Virus record (IMG/VR): IMGVR_UViG_3300010885_040028
Span: 1 to 23,183 of that record
Reading direction: 5' to 3' (one strand)
Length of the DNA: 23,183 nt
From: a virus
Part shown: positions 16,401 to 23,183 of the stretch, in pieces
How positions within the stretch are numbered: the stretch's first letter is position 1
Layout of the letters: every line of letters starts with the position of its first letter
Notes under the pieces: generated by a model
Database searches by the model: none
What the model saw: only the letters and a program-made list of their open reading frames with translations
Told to the model about the DNA's origin: nothing
Made by a program: the position numbers and the translations under genes

Positions 16401-18429
16401 TACCTAATATATTACTAAATGAAGACCACTTAAAATTATCTGATAAATTAGAAAAATATAGAGTTTGATTTGAAAATTGGGATAATAACCCATTAGTTTG
16501 ATAGGATTCACCTACTTCAACATCCACCTCTTCCATTTCACAGTTACAAAATTCACAATTTGGATAGGTTATACTAGGTAGATGTATAGTTTTAATCTTT
16601 CTCTTTACAAGCCTGCCAAAATTAATTATTAAAAACACTTCAAAAGCAATAAGAAAAATAAGTTTTGCATTAGTTGCAACATTTTGTGCAAATAAAACAG
16701 CAGCATAACTTGGTGCTGTGGGTACAAAAAATGCCGTTGTTAAAACATAAGCTAGAATTGTTTGTGTTTTACCCACATCTAATAAAAAATTATAAATTTG
16801 ATACCCAACCAATGTTATTATTGCTGGTAGCACTATCACCGCCAAATAATTCCACAAAAAAGTAACTAAATGATATCCAAATAATATAGGAATATAAATA
16901 AATTGAAGTAATTGCGTTATCACAGAAAATAAAAAATACATCAAACTAAAATTCTTAACCCCATCATTAACTGGGTATTTGTTAACGTTCTGCTCACAAG
17001 TTCTATCAGCAATCTCTTTTATCCCTATAAACTTACCTTGCCCAATATTGCTTTGATATTGGTCAACTAATCCTGCAACTGTATACGTTTTATTATATTC
17101 AAATTCATAAAAAGTGTCTTCACAATTAATTGCAGCATTATAATTTGTATATCCAGACCAATCCAACCCAAAATAATATGAACCAGCTAACTCTTTTTGT
17201 TTTTGAACATCCGAACTATTAATTGGATCATCAGTAACACCTCCATTAATCCAACCATATTCCTTAATATTTGGAATTAAAAAATGTGCTTTTCTTGACG
17301 TATCTGTTGTATTATCTGAATCTTGCCATTTTACCTTAAATCTATATTTACCCTTTCTTGGTATTCCTATTTTCTCATCATTCGTTATTATCTGATTTCC
17401 ATTCTCATCTGTAATAACATATTCCAAATTCATTGGTAATTCAACAACCCAAGTACCATCACCATCTATAACTCTACCAGAGTTTTGCAATTCATATTGT
17501 TCAATAATTGGTAATCCTTTTTCATCAAGATTTTTTGTTTGCCTTATTGCTAATATTTGACCCGGACCAGTTTCAAGTTGGCATAGATTACCCATACTTT
17601 CTTTAACCCCACAATCAATTCTTACACTATCCATATTGCTTGTTCCAAAGATTGACCCAATAAAAATAGCTGTTGGTTGTATATCAATACTTGCATCATC
17701 TCTTAAATCAAAATCAATTCTATTTATTGTTGAATCACAAGTTTCAGGATCCCCCCAGAGTGGAGATATTTCAACACCTTTTGATAATGAAACTATTTGT
17801 GGCAAAGAACCCAAATCTGGTGAACTTTGAAATGAATTACCCTTAAATTGAGCTTCTGTTGCTCTACCCATTCTTATCAAATCTTGGGGTGTCAATGAAA
17901 ATTCACCAATATCTGATAAATCCAAATCCATTAATACAGTATAACTTCCAACTGGAACTCCGAATATCATGTAGTCACCACTTGAATTTGTCTTTACTGT
18001 ATATTTATAATACTTTTCATACACCTCAATGGCTTGACCATTAGCCATAACATCATTTAATGTGGGAAATGTTCCCGTAGCAACATGACCAGGATAAGAT
18101 GGTTCATATGGTAATAAATTATACCTATAACCATCATCATTTTTGTCAGATATTGACTTATATGGATATATGGCTGTGATTAAATCATTATTCTCATCTT
18201 CTTCACTTAATGGAATGAAAACTGACACCCTAGCGTTTGGAACACCAAACCCATTATTTGCTGTAATCCTACCTGCAACAACACCATAATTTGCACAATC
18301 CAGAGTATAAACATCAGATTGTCTAACTTTAAAGGATAATAATTCTAAAAATTCAATATTTTGGTCTAACTGAAAATTAACAACTTTATCTTTACCTATT
18401 TCAGTCTTTATTCTATATGTGTTTTGCAT
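13426..18429 (-). CDS. Giant baseplate-operon protein with N-terminal carboxypeptidase-regulatory-like domain and central transmembrane cluster (1667 aa)
   Basis: 1667 residues, ATG at 18429. Residues about 47-170 resemble a carboxypeptidase-regulatory/transthyretin-like beta-sandwich (VVAGRITANNGFGVPNARVS, then YTVKTNSSGDYMIFGVPVGS). Residues about 491-606 are strongly hydrophobic and contain four likely membrane-type helices (around 493-515, 518-545, 556-582 and 585-605). A basic stretch follows (LVKRKIK), then a CEFCNC cluster (Cys625, 628, 630). A further short hydrophobic segment lies near residue 1043. The long C-terminal half is Asn/Tyr/Ser-rich and not recognised. No N-terminal signal peptide is visible. 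It lies directly after gp6, where a large wedge subunit would be expected in T4-like phages, but the membrane cluster does not fit gp7. It could be a virion protein that inserts into the host membrane during infection. The reading frame is certain; the role is not. Confidence 0.85.
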   Translation of the reverse strand: MQNTYRIKTEIGKDKVVNFQLDQNIEFLELLSFKVRQSDVYTLDCANYGVVAGRITANNGFGVPNARVSVFIPLSEEDENNDLITAIYPYKSISDKNDDGYRYNLLPYEPSYPGHVATGTFPTLNDVMANGQAIEVYEKYYKYTVKTNSSGDYMIFGVPVGSYTVLMDLDLSDIGEFSLTPQDLIRMGRATEAQFKGNSFQSSPDLGSLPQIVSLSKGVEISPLWGDPETCDSTINRIDFDLRDDASIDIQPTAIFIGSIFGTSNMDSVRIDCGVKESMGNLCQLETGPGQILAIRQTKNLDEKGLPIIEQYELQNSGRVIDGDGTWVVELPMNLEYVITDENGNQIITNDEKIGIPRKGKYRFKVKWQDSDNTTDTSRKAHFLIPNIKEYGWINGGVTDDPINSSDVQKQKELAGSYYFGLDWSGYTNYNAAINCEDTFYEFEYNKTYTVAGLVDQYQSNIGQGKFIGIKEIADRTCEQNVNKYPVNDGVKNFSLMYFLFSVITQLLQFIYIPILFGYHLVTFLWNYLAVIVLPAIITLVGYQIYNFLLDVGKTQTILAYVLTTAFFVPTAPSYAAVLFAQNVATNAKLIFLIAFEVFLIINFGRLVKRKIKTIHLPSITYPNCEFCNCEMEEVDVEVGESYQTNGLLSQFSNQTLYFSNLSDNFKWSSFSNILGIVDDTKYEEDKDIIVLLMTQAIAGRVENANSRGGGETDRKMPRSDEYKLPVINKKMLIYSETLPIGERINYFNLRNNYFSGANKIEVSFASDLDVNKFVYHYDNVIVVLSDVEIKSGEVITFVDNKLSKDINFKFTGLTDNGETFFGVPGSIKINEQNKNITVKYAVTQDIDLESTQYTLPIVEDITNTSYYPSDIEYFQVLTGLTYSNYIAVADKTKKGYLPSILTSPTVLRVKLDGDIGKELIIDNPIQYFQDIDNKYVLILQRGVDPYSPEYTNTYGLGKIFGHDDYSAVKITASTKLNIPIQKLNEKESGSSYTVQTLTNVDDVFFESYLFEPNNQFKTYKTDALSYYSGILNDKPIIVNPLIRVLGVLPFLVTFLKNWFRASPSRELIDINFFVQNGERAGGENNFPKITPNSLIDSKYSLSKLDFNGGTYMVGVGNITDKNDFNGFNKYMLYHSYSSHREFKDSLLEKTNKNKIVLRNDRLPTSDILDGSTWYSNGVGVLQQNNAFNIYVIPKKSKGEQTPIYINSVFDSSIITNNLKGLPYEDNVISTFSNCSNLVSFDCYENDLEGRIKIKDICKTPNKKVIQIKNGCYVLVKRPILDLPIDMKAFREWLLRFRLNFALCQGIISETFSNNWVNGSLFMFSFRLNKFGGNQLNPIYCKDIAYYDRATNNFYYRSSPYSSSVKKFVGSVTPSKTSINVRNLMYPTTIINLGVKNRLERTFNDFSTFGYVVNALNATSHYDNSDLLNLFIVSRILDSEVWMKSLVNNTLVNSFFSRLGKKVDGDLAQILSINSEFGVVKFSPEIYAFTEVNSPTIVFRENNKNFMGVFYSSSQADLQLKDHITPGRVNFRQGGALVIQNYGNNSQEVPFYSWMLAKKTKTIFGNDENDWGTNQSNIISKRYQSLERIKPNTDIENYTTTDYFSDSSFDLSYNNDRGYIFAEKDNKYYKESAKSDSFVVGAPFHFYFGIKKGFSALDKFKTKYLNE

Positions 18430-18484
18430 TGATTTTTACTTAACTTATTTTTAATATAAACGTTAAATAGTTAAAATAAACAAA

Positions 18485-20320
18485 TTATCCTATTGTAACA
18501 TTACCACTAGTCTTTACTTTTACTCTAATATCAATATCAGGGTATCTTATATGATAGACTTCTGATGGTTGAGCATAAATCATTTCATCTATTGGTTTTA
18601 TTGTTTTTGTGGTTGTATTAGAATATTCCATAGATGTGAAACCCCCAGAATAATTACCCCCAACCTCATTTATTATGGTTAAATCAGATACAGTAAACAC
18701 TCCATTTAATTTTTGGATATTACTTTTTATTTCAGATAAATTAATATCTGTACCTAATTGCATGCTTTGGGGTGAGAAATAAAGATTAATCGCAGAAATA
18801 ATAGAATTGATAATATCATTTGAATTAAAGTTAGCTGCAATTATAACAGAACAATCCACACTAACATCAATTATTGTGGCTGATTTAACAACTATATAAT
18901 CATTTATCATCCTATAATTTGATAAATAATTTGCAATATTATTGGTTAATATATTTGAAATTGTATTTGTTAATCTTCCATTTGAATCAAATGATAATAC
19001 AAGAACCTCAATCTTATTATCCACCTCTTGCACAGAAACCTTTGCAGGTGAACCAAATTCAGATGGCATATTCCTAATAATTGATTCATAATCTCTTATT
19101 GTTACTGCACGTTTTTGTGCTGCAAAATTATAAGAAACAAAGTTTCTAACCTCTTCAATAGTTGGTAATCCAGCACCCCCAATGGCAGGAAAAGCATTAT
19201 TAACCCTTAATGAATTAATAACTGCTGTTTTTTGCGCTTCATTGCCATTATTAACCTTAAAAATGTTTACCCCAATTTGATTTATTGTATTAACACCTAA
19301 ATTGCTATTCTGCCCCCCACCAACTCTATATTGTATAAAAATGGTTGAATTTGGTTTTAATGTTCTACCTAATGAAAAGTTATTTAAATAATTTTGAATG
19401 GTAGGATAATGATTCGTTGTCGTAAATAAATTCAATTGTTCTAGTGCTGTATTAACACCATTACCAAAAGTTATCTTCTTAAAACCCTCTGGGGTATATT
19501 CAGTTATAAACCTATTATCTGTTTGTATATACTTACCAACTTTAATACCAGCATTACCTGTATTTTTTGTTGTATCAGGAATGAAAATCCGATCCTCAGC
19601 CAATGAATCAACTTCATACCACTTACTATCAGAATCACCAATAAACTCCGCATTAGGGGGAACTGTTGATATTTGACCATCTTTTGCAATTACACTAGTT
19701 ATACCAAGAACATTTTTCTCCGGTAAAAATATTTCCAAAAAAGGTCTAACGTCAGAAGATGTAATAACTCTTTTAAAAACTTTTGTAGCACCATTTATTA
19801 CTGGTTCTTGCTTTACAATAGTATAATTAACTGTTTGACCATTTATTATATTTGGTATAACTTTCCTATTCTTAACACCTTGTGAACTAAAATCTTGCGT
19901 AAAATTAATATCATTAATTGTTTCAAATACAACCCCAGCACCAAAAACTTGCGCACCTCTTTCAATAACACCCATATATGATGTGTCAGCATTCCTGCCA
20001 TTGACAGGCACAGTTATTGAAAAATCACATAAGGTAATTGATGGCTTTTGACCAGGTATTTTTAAACCATAAGTCTTTGCTATATTATATATTGATGATT
20101 TTTGTTGGGCATATTGCAACACCGTTTCTTGCAAACTTCTATCAATATGATAATGCAAGTTATCCGCAACCGCAGCATTTAAATCAAGAAATACTGAAAA
20201 TATTGACGCATCGTTAAAATCATTTATCAAATCCGGATAATATGTTTTAACATAATTAAGTAATTCGTTTCTTATACCCTGAAAGTCTCTAACGCCATAT
20301 GATATTTGTCTATCTGCCAT
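18485..20320 (-). CDS. gp6: Baseplate wedge protein, gp6/gpJ (Baseplate_J) family
   Basis: 611 residues, ATG at 20320, close to the 660 of T4 gp6. The N-terminus has the family pattern: DFQGIRNELLNYVKTYYPDL, then NDASIFSVFLDLNAAVADNLHYHIDRSLQE, then an alpha-helical QKSSIYNIAKTYGLKIPG block. The middle holds FGNGVN and YRVGGGQNSNLG motifs typical of gpJ-like proteins, and then an RDYESIIRNMP block. In T4 and P2 this protein dimerises around the gp7/gpI subunit to form the inner ring of the baseplate and triggers sheath contraction. It follows the gp25 gene with a single base between stop and start. This is one of the two strongest identifications in the structural region. Confidence 0.9.
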   Translation of the reverse strand: MADRQISYGVRDFQGIRNELLNYVKTYYPDLINDFNDASIFSVFLDLNAAVADNLHYHIDRSLQETVLQYAQQKSSIYNIAKTYGLKIPGQKPSITLCDFSITVPVNGRNADTSYMGVIERGAQVFGAGVVFETINDINFTQDFSSQGVKNRKVIPNIINGQTVNYTIVKQEPVINGATKVFKRVITSSDVRPFLEIFLPEKNVLGITSVIAKDGQISTVPPNAEFIGDSDSKWYEVDSLAEDRIFIPDTTKNTGNAGIKVGKYIQTDNRFITEYTPEGFKKITFGNGVNTALEQLNLFTTTNHYPTIQNYLNNFSLGRTLKPNSTIFIQYRVGGGQNSNLGVNTINQIGVNIFKVNNGNEAQKTAVINSLRVNNAFPAIGGAGLPTIEEVRNFVSYNFAAQKRAVTIRDYESIIRNMPSEFGSPAKVSVQEVDNKIEVLVLSFDSNGRLTNTISNILTNNIANYLSNYRMINDYIVVKSATIIDVSVDCSVIIAANFNSNDIINSIISAINLYFSPQSMQLGTDINLSEIKSNIQKLNGVFTVSDLTIINEVGGNYSGGFTSMEYSNTTTKTIKPIDEMIYAQPSEVYHIRYPDIDIRVKVKTSGNVTIG

Positions 20321-20321
20321 A

Positions 20322-20798
20322 TTATATATTTATTACAACAAAATCACTTCCAGCAAATGCATTTGTATTGGAAATGAACTCAATTTTTATTTTAGCTGTG
20401 TTTTTATAAGTACCACTACCCGGTGATCTGTAAATTTTACTAGCAGAAGATAATCCAACATCATCAACTGATAATTTTGTTGATTGAACTTCCTCATCTT
20501 CTGTTAATGGTTCAATAAGAATATTAATAATTGTTAAATTGGGTATATATTTTTTAACAGCATCTCGTATATCACCCTCAATAACATCAAAAGATACCAC
20601 ATCCAATGGTTCAAATAAATATTCATAAAGCCTTGTCCCAAAATCAGGTAAATAATATCTACTACCTTTACGTGTTAATAATAAATGTAATAAGGAAGCT
20701 CGTATTTCATCAGAAAAATATTCTGTCATCTTTAACCCATCACCTCTATATGAGGTGTCAAAAGGAAAATCAACACCATATGTAATACCATTAGCCAT
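20322..20798 (-). CDS. gp25: Baseplate wedge protein, gp25 (GPW_gp25) family
   Basis: 158 residues, ATG at 20798. It shows the classic family core: IRASLLHLLLTRKGSRYYLP, then DFGTRLYEYLFEP, then a helix (VIEGDIRDAVKKYIP) and a strand with an Ile/Leu/Glu pattern. T4 gp25 has about 132 residues; the extra length here is in the C-terminal half (about residues 105-135). gp25 contacts the sheath and nucleates its polymerisation, and its EPR core motif is represented here by FEP. It is the first gene after a terminator and opens the long structural operon. Only about 40 bases separate it from the hairpin, so its promoter must lie there or upstream. No Shine-Dalgarno sequence precedes the ATG. Confidence 0.93.
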   Translation of the reverse strand: MANGITYGVDFPFDTSYRGDGLKMTEYFSDEIRASLLHLLLTRKGSRYYLPDFGTRLYEYLFEPLDVVSFDVIEGDIRDAVKKYIPNLTIINILIEPLTEDEEVQSTKLSVDDVGLSSASKIYRSPGSGTYKNTAKIKIEFISNTNAFAGSDFVVINI

Positions 20799-20840
20799 TG
20801 TATATTATTTAACCTATAAATATATATTTTTTGATTTTAT

Positions 20841-20884
20841 ACAAAAATAAAAATCCCCAAATCTAAATTAATAGACTGGGGGAT
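20841..20884 (-). terminator. Rho-independent terminator, copy 1
   Basis: On the minus strand an inverted repeat (ATCCCC/GGGGAT, with CCCCA/TGGGG as an alternative pairing) encloses a 17-base loop and is followed by a T-rich tract (TTTTTATTTTTG). The loop is almost identical to that of the second copy at 21604-21649. It lies 28 bases after the end of the 216-residue gene and before gp25, so it probably ends transcription of the former. Confidence 0.8.
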
Positions 20885-20912
20885 GGTTATTCCAATATTG
20901 AGTATTTATAAG

Positions 20913-21563
20913 CTACCAATTTTCATCCAACTGGCTAAGAGGCAATGGGGGTTTTGTTGGGTTACAAATTTTTATATTCTTAATAGGATTAATAGAGAAT
21001 AAATTTTTAACATCCGATTTTGTTTTACAAGCATTTAAATCACCAATATCAAACATTACGTATATTTCGTCAATCTCAAATTTATAAACAACTCCACATG
21101 TTGATAAAAAAAAAGGACTATTTTTTTCAAAATGTTTAATAGTCTCATTTCTCATGAAGAAAGGTGTTATTCTTGGTAAGAAATTCACAAGAGATATTTT
21201 AATATCATTTAGTTTTGATAATCTAGTTATATCCGAATTAATGCTATTGAGAGTGTTAATTTTATTCTGTTTTATATTTGATGCTGGGGCTTTGTTTAAA
21301 ATTATCTCAATTAACTTATAATCTTTATAAACGCAAATATCAACAGGAAAAGACTCTCCCCATAACAATTTACGTTTTGGTATATTAACCTCTGTCCTAA
21401 ACAAACAACCATCATATGTTTCGTCTTGTTTTAAGGATTCTATCACAACACTATTAATAATATTCTGTCTGTTTTTACCTCTTGATTGATTAATACTGTA
21501 AGAAACTTCATATATTTTACTAATTTGTTCATTAGAAAATGCTATATTCTTAAATTTTTTCAT
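20913..21563 (-). CDS. Unknown protein, possible degenerate PD-(D/E)XK nuclease fold (216 aa)
   Basis: 216 residues from ATG at 21563. A TTG further upstream at 21620 would begin inside the preceding terminator hairpin, so I reject it. Residues 54-110 resemble a restriction-endonuclease-like core: Glu58, then FPVDICV with Asp75, then YKLIEII with Glu86, followed by LNKAPASNIKQNK. The usual E-x-K is replaced by Glu-Ile-Ile, with a Lys only at 91, so an active nuclease is doubtful. The C-terminus is Pro-rich (NPTKPPLPLSQ). No membrane helix is visible. The gene forms its own unit between two near-identical terminators and is not part of the structural operon. It could be a moron-like or mobile accessory gene. 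The family call is weak. Confidence 0.7.
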   Translation of the reverse strand: MKKFKNIAFSNEQISKIYEVSYSINQSRGKNRQNIINSVVIESLKQDETYDGCLFRTEVNIPKRKLLWGESFPVDICVYKDYKLIEIILNKAPASNIKQNKINTLNSINSDITRLSKLNDIKISLVNFLPRITPFFMRNETIKHFEKNSPFFLSTCGVVYKFEIDEIYVMFDIGDLNACKTKSDVKNLFSINPIKNIKICNPTKPPLPLSQLDENW

Positions 21564-21603
21564 TATTTTTTTTATTTTAATACAACTATAAGTAAAACTT
21601 TTT

Positions 21604-21649
21604 AAAATAAAAACCCCCAAACCTAAATTAATAGACTGGGGGGCTTTTT
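21604..21649 (-). terminator. Rho-independent terminator, copy 2
   Basis: On the minus strand a perfect CCCCCA/TGGGGG stem, extended by flanking A/T pairs, encloses a 17-base loop and is followed by TTTTTATTTTA. It lies 22 bases after the stop of the ribonucleotide reductase gene. The A-run on the other flank would let it work in both directions. The loop differs from copy 1 at one base. Confidence 0.88.
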
Positions 21650-21670
21650 ATTTAACAAATTGTAACAAAT

Positions 21671-23183
21671 CTACGATTCACAACTCACACACTCATTAAT
21701 ATTTCTTGCGAATGATTGTGCTGAACTCTGGCTAAACTGATAATAAAGCGTTTTAACGCCCTCCTCATGCGCATATAAATATAATTGATTTATATCCTTT
21801 GCTGGAACTGAGGGATGTATCATTAAATTTAATGATTGTGATTGGTCAATGTATTTTTGCCTCTGTGCTGCTTGTAATATCAATTCTTTTGGTGATATTT
21901 CAATAAATGATTTAAACACCTCTTTTGTGGGGAAATCCAAATGCTGAACCGATCCATCTTTTTTCAAAATACTCTCCCAGGTATCTGGCGTATTTAAACC
22001 ATACTTATCCAATTCAATTTCCAAAAATGGATTCTTATAAATTGTTTTTGATTTTGCCAAATCTTTAATAAAATAATTTGATTTTATTGGCTCAATACCC
22101 ATACTTACCTGTCCTAGAATAAATGAACTTGACTTGGTTGGGGCAATAGCAATTAGTGTTGTATTGGCATATCCCTCTCTTAAACATTCATATCCCTTTC
22201 CCTTCTCTTCATATAAATATTTTGAAGCTAATTCAGATTTTTCTTTAATTGTTTTAAATATTTGATGATTTAATTGCTTCGCCATCAAAGATTCAAATGG
22301 TATTAATTTGGATTGAAATAATGAATGATAACCCAAAACACCCAAGCCAATGGCTCTATGTTGTGATGCAAATCTATTAGCTCTTTTCATGCCAGCCATT
22401 TTATCTGACTTCAATATAAATTCATCCATAACTGCATTTAAGAACATTGTATAAACCTCAATTGCATCAGTCTCAATTATTTCATCCCAATGAAGTAAAT
22501 TCAATGAACCCAAACAACAAACAAATGAGTTAAATGAATCTGTTGGTAATTGAATTTCTGAACAATTAAAAGTCCTCAAACCATTTGATACAAAAATATG
22601 CTCATCATTATCAATAGTTGGGCAATAAACTGGTTCATTATCTAATTGTTCAATTGAAATAACTTTTGCTCTTTTTTTAGTATTATCCCTATACTCCCTA
22701 TCTTCAATAATAATATTCTTTCTTGTTAAGAACCCAGTTTTTTCTTCAATAATTAAAGCATCATTTTTACTTCCAAAAATTAATCTCCAACAATCTTTTG
22801 ATGTATAGTATTTATGACCACCTTTACCATCAGGTAATAAAGTTTCACCTTCTTTTCTTAAAAGACGAATAGAACAACTAAGACCTAAATTAGTAAATAA
22901 AATTTGTAATTCGCTTAAAAATTCTTTATTGATATCAGCATATGCAATTTGTATTGGTTCACCTTTACTATCACTCTTGAATGCTGAACCATCTGCATAT
23001 AATAAACCTTTTAAATAAGACCAAATAGTATCCTCATTTGATTGCCAAATCCAATATGGGACATAACCTTTTTCAAAATTTAATGCTTTTTTCAAAGTTC
23101 TTGATGTCAAACGCTTCTTTTTAACCAGTGATTGATTTATTTTACAATCATGAAATGTTGCTGGATTTCTATTTCTTAATCCA
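21671..23183 (-). CDS. nrdA: Ribonucleoside-diphosphate reductase large subunit, C-terminal part with intein (5' end beyond right edge)
   Basis: The frame is open to the right edge, so the gene is partial. A TTG at 23110 is internal, since the frame continues upstream through GLRNRNPATFHDC. From 22564 down to the stop are 297 extein residues, close to the 300 that follow Cys462 in E. coli NrdA. They begin CSEIQLPTDS and include FVCCLGSLNL, IGLGVLGYHSL, IAPTKSSSF, RQKYIDQSQSLN, the Tyr-Tyr pair of KTLYY (radical pathway), and a C-terminal C-x-x-C (ECVSCES) that would re-reduce the active site. The enzyme converts ribonucleotides to deoxyribonucleotides for phage DNA synthesis. Upstream of the cysteine lies an intein (separate entry). 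The gene ends at a strong terminator. The identification is firm. Confidence 0.95.
   Translation of the reverse strand, partial: GLRNRNPATFHDCKINQSLVKKKRLTSRTLKKALNFEKGYVPYWIWQSNEDTIWSYLKGLLYADGSAFKSDSKGEPIQIAYADINKEFLSELQILFTNLGLSCSIRLLRKEGETLLPDGKGGHKYYTSKDCWRLIFGSKNDALIIEEKTGFLTRKNIIIEDREYRDNTKKRAKVISIEQLDNEPVYCPTIDNDEHIFVSNGLRTFNCSEIQLPTDSFNSFVCCLGSLNLLHWDEIIETDAIEVYTMFLNAVMDEFILKSDKMAGMKRANRFASQHRAIGLGVLGYHSLFQSKLIPFESLMAKQLNHQIFKTIKEKSELASKYLYEEKGKGYECLREGYANTTLIAIAPTKSSSFILGQVSMGIEPIKSNYFIKDLAKSKTIYKNPFLEIELDKYGLNTPDTWESILKKDGSVQHLDFPTKEVFKSFIEISPKELILQAAQRQKYIDQSQSLNLMIHPSVPAKDINQLYLYAHEEGVKTLYYQFSQSSAQSFARNINECVSCES
22565..23183 (-). other. Intein (LAGLIDADG type) inserted at the Cys462-equivalent of NrdA, N-terminal part outside window
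   Basis: The sequence before the NrdA motif CSEIQLP is not reductase. It holds a homing-endonuclease motif, YLKGLLYADG (22988-23017), followed by the expected alpha/beta region. It then has the splicing blocks KVISIEQLDNEPVY and then HIFVSNGLRTFN, ending with Asn at 22565-22567 directly before the +1 Cys of the extein. The penultimate residue is Phe rather than the usual His. The N-terminal splice junction is beyond the right edge. Whether a second LAGLIDADG motif exists cannot be seen. Confidence 0.9.

Noticed and set aside
20815-20822. TATAAATA (T4 late-promoter-like) upstream of gp25; another at 8830-8837
   Set aside because: Both are on the plus strand, pointing away from the minus-strand genes they precede, and such strings are expected by chance in A/T-rich leaders.
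20842-20849. TATTTTTG on the minus strand, resembling the Bacteroidota -7 box TAnnTTTG, upstream of gp25
   Set aside because: It overlaps the T-tract of the terminator, and the only TTTG further upstream is at the wrong spacing for a -33 box. In such AT-rich DNA one match is not evidence.
21564-21620. TTG-started N-terminal extension of the orphan gene
   Set aside because: The TTG is inside the terminator hairpin of nrdA. The ATG at 21563 follows a normal A-rich leader.
23108-23110. TTG as start codon of the reductase-containing frame
   Set aside because: The frame continues upstream without a stop to the window edge and the position is inside the intein, so it is not a start.

Overview
The window looks like part of a large, AT-rich, contractile-tailed (T4-like) phage genome. 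The host is probably a member of the Bacteroidota. The phage call rests on a gp25-like protein followed at once by a gp6/Baseplate_J-like protein, in a compact one-strand operon of large structural genes with almost no spacing, close to a ribonucleotide reductase gene. The host inference rests on Bacteroidota-type modules built into the structural proteins (SprB-like repeats, a FISUMP domain, a PKD-like domain, a carboxypeptidase-regulatory-like domain). It is also supported by start codons that lack Shine-Dalgarno sequences and sit in A/T-rich leaders. Every gene I accept is on the minus strand, so transcription runs from high to low coordinates. I see no tRNA, rRNA, CRISPR array, insertion sequence, reverse transcriptase or integrase, and no non-coding stretch longer than about 120 bases.

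Reading in the direction of transcription: (1) 23183-21671 is the C-terminal part of the class I ribonucleotide reductase large subunit (nrdA). It is interrupted by an intein whose C-terminal splice junction falls at the cysteine equivalent to E. coli NrdA Cys462. The gene runs off the right edge. (2) 21563-20913 is a 216-residue protein of unknown function. It lies between two nearly identical hairpin terminators. (3) 20798-18485 holds the baseplate wedge pair gp25 and gp6/gpJ. (4) 18429-13426 encodes a 1667-residue protein with an N-terminal beta-sandwich module and a central cluster of membrane-type helices, unusual for a baseplate operon. (5) 13433-6282 encodes less recognisable structural proteins: 553, 437, 194, 343, 297 and 545 residues. 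Among them are a FISUMP-domain protein, a PKD-like protein and a possible gp7/gpI-like wedge protein. (6) 6251 to the left edge encodes a 430-residue protein, a 729-residue protein of SprB-like repeats, and two modular proteins whose domains are joined by Pro-Thr-rich linkers. The last of these runs off the left edge.

My reading is that gp25, gp6 and the gpI-like protein form the baseplate wedge. The downstream genes probably build a baseplate periphery or fibre system assembled from exchangeable adhesin-like modules on repetitive Pro-Thr linkers. The most notable features are this modular adhesion cassette, the transmembrane megaprotein next to gp6, the intein-split nrdA, and the matching pair of terminators around one orphan gene. 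Functions of the unrecognised structural genes are inferred from position only.
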